From Strigamia acuminata (Eukaryota > Arthropoda > Chilopoda > Geophilomorpha > Linotaeniidae): a stretch of 64,000 bases of DNA. A model generated the notes under the pieces. That model did no database searches. It was not told the origin of the DNA and worked only from the letters and a program-made list of their open reading frames with translations. Positions 56,801-64,000 of this stretch are shown in pieces. Each line of letters begins with the position of its first letter. Position 1 is the first letter of the stretch. The DNA lies in the NCBI GenBank assembly GCA_949358305.1, contig CASHSZ010000139.1, forward strand, positions 87,101 to 151,100. Direction: 5' to 3'. Position numbers and translations under genes: made by a program.

Positions 56801-59158
56801 CTTGGTCGTTTCCCGGTCCTCCTTGATCACTGGATGGTGCGGAATAACATAAACGCTAGTCTTCTTGTATCTCTCTGCCAGAGGTACTACTTCCGCGTGC
56901 TCTTCTTTGACGTAGTCCCACATGGCTTTGTTATAACGTTCCTTGTGGTCGCTGTTACTATCAATTCGCCTAAGCGTATGTGATAGTTGATTCAGAGCCA
57001 ACTCCCAGTTCGACTCCAAAGCCCCAATCTTATCGTTGAAGGGCAAGCAAACCTGGTAGCGACCATCCTCCATTCGCTTGTGCGACTTCTCAAAGCGATC
57101 TCGAACAAAATCTGAATCGCGTTCGCCTGCTGTAATTCCAACAGCCTCCAGACTCCAAAGCTTTTCCAAGTCACGGTCAGTCTTAATCTCACAGGTGTTG
57201 CAGCAAGAAACGTCACGCGAGCTCTCGGAGAAGACATCTGTCGACCCAGCGGCTCCTGACAACACCCACCCAAAAATGGTATTGACCAAACCCAAGCGGT
57301 TATCCAATCGCTTCCGTCCGTCAAGGCAGATTTCCCACCAAACATCAACCCCAAGCAAGATATCAACATTGCCTGCAGTCGAAGGTAAGTCTTCAGCCAA
57401 TTCGAACCCCAAATCTTTAACCTTCTGAATGGTATCAGGGCTGGCTATCCCATACACATGCGGTAGGCTTCTTGCACTTAAAGCCGTCACCTTGAGCTCT
57501 CTGGCTCCGTGTCTAGACTGAAGGAGTATCCTATAAACGTCATAAGACGCCGATCCAGCTTTCTCCTCATTGAGGCGTTGTGCGGTGGCTTCGATCGACC
57601 CACAACTCTTCAACCGTATCCGGTCGGCTACACTCTTTAAAATGTAGGACCGATGGCTGCCCGGATCTAACATGCCACGTATCGTGTGCGAACCTCCAGA
57701 CTTTGTTTTTAACTCCGCTGTGAATATCATCAACTGAAGCGTTGATGAGATCGCCAAGGAGACGTTTGCACTCACGTCCTTGGGCTTCTCTACACCACCT
57801 CTACTCTGGGCATTCAATTTCCTGCAGATGGACGAGTGATGTCGTCCGCCGCAAGTCCTGCAGCTGGTTTTAACCTGACATCGCATTGCTCTGTGTCCTT
57901 CTTGCAGGCAATTGAAGCAAAGTCTGTTTTGTTGGGCTATGGTGGACTTCTCTGCCACGCTCATTTCTTTTTTACAGAAGGTGTTGGCATGGCCTTCTTT
58001 GCAAAAAATGCAAATTGCGCTTTCCACGGTCAGCTTTGGGCTAGAAGACTCTTTGGCTCTTTTGGATGTAGCGCATGTAGACATTGTGCCCTTGCGTTGA
58101 TCTTTATCCTTGTCGGAACTTCCAGACTTGTCTTTCTTTGTTGCGAGACCTCCTGTTCCCATGACGTCTTCCATTTGCTCTAAGAGCTGAACTTCAGCCG
58201 CAAAGAAATTCAAAATTGTCACTAAATTTGAGGTCTTAGCTCCTTGCTGCTGGTAAAACCTCATTACCATGGCAGGTGGAAATTTTCTCAGCACGTCTGG
58301 TGCCAGAAGCAGACCAGCAGTCTGTACTGGAACGCTCAACTGTTCCAGCAAGCGGATAGCAGTGGACACCTTGGTCAATTGTGTCCTGACAGCTTTGACC
58401 GGATGCAACTCAGCAACCTGTCTCATGTCCCTTATGGACTTGACCAGAGCCACTCTCTGGGCTTCATCGTCCCCATAGGAACGGACCAACTCTTCTCTTG
58501 CTAAATTGTAATTACCATCCACTAAAGGGAATGCAGAGATCAGCATGGCGGCTTCTCCTGTACACAGCGACTGCAAGTATTGCAACTTCTCAATTTCTGA
58601 TAAATCAGGGTTGCTGTGGACCGCCGAGTCAAAGCTGCTTAGGAAGGGACGGAATGTCGTCACATCTCCATTAAATTTCTGCATTTCCAACTTAGGAAGC
58701 TTTGCATTATTATGCCTTCTTGTCGACTGTGACAAGGTCTGGTTCAAAATCGAACCCTGGGACGTATTGGTCATTGACGCTGAAGCATTTGCCGGGTTAG
58801 CTGACCAATGAGTCACGTGCTTCTTGGACATCTGTGTTCTGCTTTTAAGAACTGAAATCGGTGTCTCTAACTCTTCGATTTCCCTTAGATATCCTAAATA
58901 CTGCTCCCTTGTCAGCTTTGGCTGCATAGTGTTCAGGTCGTTAATCATTTTCATGATCTTTTCATCGGCGACCATTTCTATGGCTTCCAACTCTCCTGTG
59001 TCTTTTAAGGTCAAAGACCTTCTCAAAACCGCATCCAAGGAGATTCCAATCGTCGTGAATCTACCAGCCAACACGTCCATTTCTTCTGGCGGTTGTTGCT
59101 CAACCGTTGTTGGCGTCGTTCTCCCTGATCCTGACCTTGATCCACCTCCTGTAGCCAT
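53885..59158 (-). CDS. gag-pol: BEL/Pao Gag-Pol polyprotein (element 3)
   Basis: A 1757-residue frame from ATG 59158 to TAG 53885. The open frame reaches 59194, but upstream there is only a TTG, so I chose the ATG before ATGGGSRSG. Domains in order: DUF1759 gag (about 153-290); zinc knuckles C383-C395, C414-C427 and C433-C445; DUF1758-type protease with D498 in MLDPGSHRSY (Pro in place of Ser/Thr); reverse transcriptase with catalytic D834 (IADIKQAF) and YMDD at 921-924; RNase H with D1097 (VFCDAS); integrase with an H2C2 zinc region ending in CLVC, then D1464 (GIDHLGP), D1526 (SDNSKTF) and E1576 (AWERLV); and a DUF5641-like C-terminus. Together these package, copy and integrate the element; copying occurs in Gag particles and integration in the nucleus. 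No stop or frameshift was seen, so it is potentially functional. No envelope gene follows. Confidence 0.95.
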   Translation of the reverse strand: MATGGGSRSGSGRTTPTTVEQQPPEEMDVLAGRFTTIGISLDAVLRRSLTLKDTGELEAIEMVADEKIMKMINDLNTMQPKLTREQYLGYLREIEELETPISVLKSRTQMSKKHVTHWSANPANASASMTNTSQGSILNQTLSQSTRRHNNAKLPKLEMQKFNGDVTTFRPFLSSFDSAVHSNPDLSEIEKLQYLQSLCTGEAAMLISAFPLVDGNYNLAREELVRSYGDDEAQRVALVKSIRDMRQVAELHPVKAVRTQLTKVSTAIRLLEQLSVPVQTAGLLLAPDVLRKFPPAMVMRFYQQQGAKTSNLVTILNFFAAEVQLLEQMEDVMGTGGLATKKDKSGSSDKDKDQRKGTMSTCATSKRAKESSSPKLTVESAICIFCKEGHANTFCKKEMSVAEKSTIAQQNRLCFNCLQEGHRAMRCQVKTSCRTCGGRHHSSICRKLNAQSRGGVEKPKDVSANVSLAISSTLQLMIFTAELKTKSGGSHTIRGMLDPGSHRSYILKSVADRIRLKSCGSIEATAQRLNEEKAGSASYDVYRILLQSRHGARELKVTALSARSLPHVYGIASPDTIQKVKDLGFELAEDLPSTAGNVDILLGVDVWWEICLDGRKRLDNRLGLVNTIFGWVLSGAAGSTDVFSESSRDVSCCNTCEIKTDRDLEKLWSLEAVGITAGERDSDFVRDRFEKSHKRMEDGRYQVCLPFNDKIGALESNWELALNQLSHTLRRIDSNSDHKERYNKAMWDYVKEEHAEVVPLAERYKKTSVYVIPHHPVIKEDRETTKFRVVFNASSAKKGLPSLNDCLYPGPSLNPDIVPVMIRFRLFCVVAIADIKQAFLQVLINPDHCDFLRFLWVSEEYFQEGYSWQNLWDHLVVLRMIVVPFGVNSSPFLLCAVIRAQGRLYLVLFPKEADALDKGIYMDDLTSGADGTKETVKHCVNLRRILDEGKLPLVKWATSKAEVFDALKDKDFHMRADKFEDLGIVKMLGILWSVQDDTLMFRIPTGVEIPRSRRGILSLLASVFDPLGLIAPVILRMKILLQSMWGHDIRWDDIISEENREIVAKWYADLQRLTEARVKRWMGTYSGQEMDIDVFCDASPQAYGCAIYVRAASGATQLLLSKSRIAPTTKLTLPRLELTATVVGVRMVEYILEDFLPGYPIGKIRYYSDSMVALGWLKSNKNRWKPYVSNRVAEVLEKSSPSQWAYVPTDRNPADVLTRPCEAKSLLANRLWWDGPGQLEDLVDEPEDVDLPMEEAKKEKVALVASDGEAHICEVFKRFSSFNRLVRVFAFMRRWLPFSARGRDLEVLEIEVAEERVIRLAQVLSFPDERQAAMVKEKVAKGSILKNFDIFLDERDLLRLRSRLGKSELPFDETFPILLHPDSWVTRLIIKKVHLQLLHGELSETFYRLRDKYWIVRGRRTVKAVIRSCLVCKRERLDRNNPSTGDPPMERVTPAAPFQHTGIDHLGPLTVRHKEKGRKVYILLFTCLVTRAIHLEVSENLSVEKFLLAFRRFGARFGYPAKVFSDNSKTFERGSQEIQSWGKLLTKDGIRTFLSEKRVVWSFIPPLSPWAGGAWERLVRSVKDKLRKMLLRRTVDLETLQTLAAEIGSVLNSRPLSYVHEEVDGGRILSPENFLTGGMPKWVINRPLHAIQKKDLRRLDRKRRLFIWEFWRIWRESYLKQLRNFHEVKGDSRFKNPEVNQIVLLEKVGCNPYFWPLARVIEVLPGEDGFVRVVRVVTANGKEYRRSVKHVRALELD

Positions 59159-59838
59159 GTCAGACCTGGAATGGCAGAAAGTGAAGACAATCAATCAGCC
59201 AAAAACCAAAGACACACACCAGACAAAACACAAGTACCAGTTGGCCAAACAGTGACCAAATACACTAACTGCTAAACTAAAGAACTGAGTGACACAACAC
59301 TCAAAAATTCTCTTAACTGGTGCTAAACTTTTCTATGCTGAGGAAATTGAGTGATGCAACACCCAAAAATTCCCTGAACTCTAAAGTAGACTATTTCCTG
59401 TTAACTACTTCTAAACTGTGCTCTCCTGCTTGTGCAGTTATCTAGAGCGAGACAAACTTAAATTGCTACTTAAATGCAAAAAAACACACTTCCCCTCCCC
59501 CCTGAGAGGGCACATCAAGTAATCCCAATAAAAACCCAACCAAAACCACTTTAATCAACTAAATAATCTTCTTCTTTCAGGTGGCAGCAACTGATCAACT
59601 TGCACATTGCGTTGTGAATTACTTGGCAGACTCAGGATGTCCATGGCCGCTCTCACGTGACTCTCTGGCGTGCGCACTTGATGCCGGACGCTCGCGGAAC
59701 CAGCCGCACAAGACGAACCAACTGGCGCGCACCAAACCACTTGAGCCACTTGCTGAACGCCCAAATGACCACTGAAACGCACACGCTGCGCAAACGTGCA
59801 CGAAATCCTGGAATCACGGTACCAAAAACTCAGCTCCC
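59159..59838 (-). other. 5' leader of element 3
   Basis: A 680-bp leader between the primer-binding site end and the gag-pol ATG. Seven bases before the ATG the sense strand reads TTTCTGCCATTCCAG followed by GT, a plausible 3' splice site. GTAAGT in the LTR (61113-61108) could be a donor. A purine-rich tract (CTGAAAGAAGAAGATT, 59565-59580) resembles one in element 1's leader. An ATG frame of 146 codons (59555-59995) starts in the LTR and crosses the primer-binding site. I recognise no domain in it. Confidence 0.6.
59811..59824 (-). promoter_or_regulatory. Primer-binding site of element 3
   Basis: The sense strand reads TGGTACCGTGATTC, 14 nt after the 5' LTR. It matches 12 of 14 bases of the complement of tRNA-His as I remember it. 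The match is weaker and the spacing longer than in element 1 (16 of 18, 4 nt), although this is the intact element. Another primer tRNA cannot be excluded. Confidence 0.55.
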
Positions 59839-61391
59839 TGTAGCAAACAACCTTGGCTCTCACAAGGAATACTGGCGAATTGGTCTGTAAACTCTGGAGA
59901 CCGCCCGAGACTGTATAGTGGTTGATGAAACAAGTTGACCTCTCAGCCCAAACTCTAGGCCTAACTGCATCATGAGAAATCAGGCCTAACTGCATTCAGT
60001 TGAAAATGATAAAGGAAGCTCTCTGGATACTGGGGAAAACCTTGTGCCTCCAGTGAGGAGGAGAGCATGCAAAGCTTTCTACTCACTCATTTGCATATTT
60101 CCCTGAGTAGGAAATAAGATCAGAAAAGAATGTTCAAAGCAGGAGTGAAAACACATCAACTTTTTAATCTTAACAACAAGTAACAACTGATTGCTTCTTT
60201 AGCAACCACACAACAACTGGTCACCTGCTTACAATAAATATCAGTGACCAAACAATACAGATTTGCATAATAACAATAGTGCCAACAAGGTTTCCGTATT
60301 CCTACAACAGATGTCAAACTTAACATAAGTAAAGGCAAAACTTAACCTAACACCTTGATAACATTATGACCTGTGCAAACAGCACTTCACTTAAACTTAA
60401 CAGATAATTCAAAGGCTAAAACTAACATTAATTACACTCAAAACACAATGCTTAGCCCAAACCCAATCACCACCAACAGAGGGCGCAACGTGTCACAGTT
60501 TTAACCCCTTTACAACCATGCAATAACAAAGGTAAAGGCTTAGATTAATAACTCTTAATATTGGTAATTTATACAAACAATAACTAGTATATATTCCCTA
60601 TGTCCAGGTTTCATTAAAACCCCAAACTAAATAATAACAGGGCACCAGTGCAGCACCAAATCCAAGATGGCGACCATGCAACTGCTAAAATGACGTGAAT
60701 GGAGCCAAACAAGGTCGCAAGCGACTCACAGGCCTTCTCAACGATGGATCTGCGTCCTAGAACGGTCAGTACAACTTTCCCAGTGCTTGGACATTGAAAC
60801 CCGACCAATTCAACTCATTTGCAGGACCCACACGACCACGAGAGGCGTCGCAAGGCGTGCGCTCACGCCCGACGCTCCCGAACGCTCACAAACGATGTCC
60901 AACGTTCATCCAGCGACCCAGGACACCTGGGGAGTTCCTTAAACACCAATACAAGTTAGTATAAATTAAATCACAAGCAAAACAAGCACTAAAACTGCAA
61001 TTGTGCTTATTTCAGGTTCTTCCCGTCTCCCAGTTCACTTGCGCTATGGCGGCCATCTTGCCGGTGCACGACTATCTCCCTCGCAAGTGAACTGGAAACG
61101 GGAGAGAACTTACAAATACTAGAAACAACACCTAAAAGTGAAAAAGACACATAAAACAATTACAAAAGACTAAAAACACAACTTTCAAACATTCCAGGTG
61201 TGGCAGGCGAAGTGGCAACCCCCTTGAACTTCCAGGATCGTGTCAACAAAGCAGCAAACCAACTGGACATGTCAGATATGTGTTAAAAATCTATTCAAAC
61301 TTGACAACAAAATTAAAAAGCCTATTCTTCCTTTCAGAAGATAAACAACGTGAAATCTCCAGATCTTTTTGTTGCGTTCTTGCTCGCAACA
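59839..61391 (-). repeat. 5' LTR of element 3
   Basis: 1553 bp, the promoter-bearing copy for the minus-strand element. It differs from the 3' LTR by one missing A in the run near 61313. It carries the same terminal inverted repeat (61370-61391) and YY1-like sites (61048-61060 and 60663-60672). It ends at CAACA and is followed by the target duplication gcac and satellite. Confidence 0.95.
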
Positions 61392-64000
61392 GCACAAACA
61401 CCACAAGACCAATGTCTCTGAATGTTCAGAAATAGTGTTTAAACCTTAGTAGAAGGCTCCAATGTAAGTTTTAGAAACATCCAACCGATGATTTGGGAGA
61501 ATAGACTTTTGATCTCATCACAGTTGACTTAGCACAAACACCACAAGTCCAATGTCTCTGAATGTTCAGAAATAGTGTTTAAACCTTAGTAGAAGCCTTC
61601 AATATAAGTTTTAGCAACACCCAAGCAATAAATTTTGAAAAAAAAATTTTGAGCTCATTTCACATCGCAGTTGACTTAGCACAAACACCACAAGACCAAT
61701 GTCTCTGAATGTTCAGAAATAGTGTTTAAACCTTAGTAGAAGCCTTCAATATAAGTTTTAGCAACACCCAAGCAATAAATTTTGAAAAAAAAATTTTGAG
61801 CTTATTTTACATCACAGTTGACTTAGCACAAACACCACAAGACCAATGTCTCTGAATGTTCAGAAATAGTGTTTAAACCTTAGTAGAAGGCTCCAATGTA
61901 AGTTTTAGAAACATCCAACCAATGATTTGGGAGAATAGACTTTTGATCTCATCACAGTTGACTTAGCACAAACACCACAAGACCAATGTCTCTGAATGTT
62001 CAGAAATAGTGTTTAAACCTTAGTAGAAGGCTCCAATGTAAGTTTTAGAAACATCCAACCGATGATTTGGGAGAATAGACTTTTGATCTCATCACAGTTG
62101 ACTTAGCACAAACACCACAAGACCAATGTCTCTGAATGTTCAGAAATAGTGTTTAAACCTTAGTAGAAGGCTCCAATGTAAGTTTTAGAAACATCCAACC
62201 AATGATTTGGGAGAATAGACTTTTGATCTCATCACAGTTGACTTAGCACAAACACCACAAGACCAATGTCTCTGAATGTTCAGAAATAGTGTTTAAACCT
62301 TAGTAGAAGGCTCCAATGTAAGTTTTAGAAACATCCAACCGATGATTTGGGAGAATAGACTTTTGATCTCATCACAGTTGACTTAGCACAAACACCACAA
62401 GTCCAATGTCTCTGAATGTTCAGAAATAGTGTTTAAACCTTAGTAGAAGCCTTCAATATAAGTTTTAGCAACACCCAAGCAATAAATTTTGAAAAAAAAA
62501 TTTTGAGCTCATTTCACATCGCAGTTGACTTAGCACAAACACCACAAGACCAATGTCTCTGAATGTTCAGAAATAGTGTTTAAACCTTAGTAGAAGCCTT
62601 CAATATAAGTTTTAGCAACACCCAAGCAATAAATTTTGAAAAAAAAATTTTGAGCTTATTTTACATCACAGTTGACTTAGCACAAACACCACAAGACCAA
62701 TGTCTCTGAATGTTCAGAAATTTAGTAGAAGGCTCCAATGTAAGTTTTAGAAACATCCAACCAATGATTTGGGAGAATAGACTTTTGATCTCATCACAGT
62801 TGACTTAGCACAAACACCACAAGACCAATGTCTCTGAATGTTCAGAAATAGTGTTTAAACCTTAGTAGAAGGCTCCAATGTAAGTTTTAGAAACATCCAA
62901 CCGATGATTTGGGAGAATAGACTTTTGATCTCATCACAGTTGACTTAGCACAAACACCACAAGACCAATGTCTCTGAATGTTCAGAAATAGTGTTTAAAC
63001 CCTAGTAGAAAGCTCCAATGTAAGTTTTAGAAACATTCAACCAATGATTTGGGAGAATAGACTTTTGATCTCATCACAGTTGACTTAGCACAAACACCAC
63101 AAGACCAATGTCTCTGAATGTTCAGAAATAGTGTTTAAACCTTAGTAGAAGGCTCCAATGTAAGTTTTAGAAACATCCAACCGATGATTTGGGAGAATAG
63201 ACTTTTGATCTCATCACAGTTGACTTAGCACAAACACCACAAGACCAATGTCTCTGAATGTTCAGAAATAGTGTTTAAACCTTAGTAGAAGGCTCCAATG
63301 TAAGTTTTAGAAACATCCAATCAATGATTTGGGAGAATAGACTTTTGATCTCATCACAGTTGACTTAGCACAAACACCACAAGACCAATGTCTCTGAATG
63401 TTCAGAAATAGTGTTTAAACCTTAGTAGAAGGCTCCAATGTAAGTTTTAGAAACATCCAACCGATGATTTGGGAAAATAGACTTTTGATCTCATCACAGT
63501 TGACTAGGCACAAACACCAAAAGACCAATGTCTCTGAATGTTCAGAAATAGTGTTTAAACCTTAGTAGAAGGCTCCAATGTAAGTTTTAGAAACATCCAA
63601 CCGATGATTTGGGAGAATAGACTTTTGATCTCATCACAGTTGACTTAGCACAAACACCACAAGACCAATGTCTCTGAATGTTCAGAAATAGTATTTAAAC
63701 CTTAGTAGAAGTCTTCAATGTAAGTTTTAGCAACATCCAAGCAATGATTTGGGAGAATAGACTTTTGATCTCATCACAGTTGACTTAGCACAAACACCAC
63801 AAGACCAATGTCTCTGAACGTTCAGAAATAGTATTTAAACCTTAGTAGAAGCCTTCAATGTAAGTTTTAGCAACATCCAAGCAATGATTTGAGAGAATAG
63901 ACTTTTGATCTCATCACAGTTGACTTAGCACAAACACCACAAGTCCAATGTCTCTGAATGTTCAGAAATAATGTTTAAACCTTAGTAGAAGGCTCCAATG
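61392..64000. repeat. Satellite array D
   Basis: A 2.6-kb satellite running off the window. From 62157 to 64000 it follows 47263-49106 at a constant offset of 14894, including rare mutations and the 12-bp deletion near 62722. It is therefore the continuation of super-unit copy 2 after the insertion of element 3. The stretch 61583-62436 is a six-monomer unit of 854 bp lacking the actttag monomer. No genes. Confidence 0.97.

Larger units (their letters stand above)
52279..61391 (-). mobile_element. Element 3: apparently complete BEL/Pao LTR retrotransposon
   Basis: A 9113-bp minus-strand element with a 4-bp target duplication, gcac (52275-52278 and 61392-61395). Its LTRs of 1554 bp (52279-53832) and 1553 bp (59839-61391) differ by one A in a homopolymer, the only difference I found. 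The 6006-bp interior carries a primer-binding site, a leader and one gag-pol frame with all expected enzymatic domains and no internal stop. There is no envelope-like second frame. It is the only element here with RT and integrase, so it, or a close relative, could have moved elements 1 and 2. It lies inside the second copy of a satellite super-unit whose first copy is uninterrupted, so it inserted after that duplication. Confidence 0.96.

Noticed and set aside
59159-59194. Upstream extension of gag-pol by 12 codons
   Set aside because: The codon at 59194 is TTG on the sense strand. The first ATG is at 59158, so the extension is probably untranslated.
53885-59255. Plus-strand frames of 60-143 codons opposite gag-pol
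   Set aside because: Shadows of the long coding frame on the minus strand.

Overview
The window is metazoan repeat DNA: about 39.3 kb of a tandem satellite interrupted by three LTR retrotransposons. There is no host gene, no rRNA or tRNA gene and no CRISPR. The two recognisable polyproteins are BEL/Pao type (DUF1759 gag, three zinc knuckles, DUF1758 protease, and in one copy RT, RNase H and integrase with a DUF5641-like tail). BEL/Pao elements are known only from animals. The sequence does not let me name the species. A homogenised higher-order satellite carrying very young retrotransposons suggests centromeric or pericentromeric heterochromatin, but that is inference.

Layout: satellite array A (1-5308); element 1, minus strand (5309-12093, TSD agac); array B (12094-27517); element 2, plus strand (27518-36271, TSD aatg); array C (36272-52278); element 3, minus strand (52279-61391, TSD gcac); array D (61392-64000). 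The satellite monomer is 140 bp, with a 147-bp variant in which about a third of the monomer is replaced by an A-tract block. Monomers are arranged in higher-order units: a complete 18-mer of 2541 bp, 15-mers of 2121 bp, 5-, 6- and 7-mers, and a 5917-bp super-unit at 44015-49931 whose second copy (from 49932) is split by element 3.

Element 3 (9113 bp) looks complete. Its LTRs are 1554 and 1553 bp, I found one 1-bp difference between them, and one uninterrupted 1757-codon gag-pol frame carries the catalytic residues of RT, RNase H and integrase. Element 1 (6785 bp, equal 1506-bp LTRs) is a related non-autonomous element: gag and protease are present, RT, RNase H and integrase are absent, and the frame runs on for about 270 unrecognised residues almost to the 3' LTR. 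Element 2 (8754 bp, equal 1749-bp LTRs) has a 5.3-kb interior with no recognisable coding region. Its LTR terminus and primer-binding site resemble those of the BEL elements, so it looks like a LARD-type passenger of BEL machinery.

Shared cis features link the three: TG..CA LTRs with 4-bp target duplications, a dyad in the outer 14-22 bp of the U3 end, a primer-binding site resembling the complement of tRNA-His, and a short pyrimidine-run plus G-rich box before the 3' LTR. The simplest reading is one autonomous element and two non-autonomous relatives that inserted recently into a rapidly turning-over satellite.
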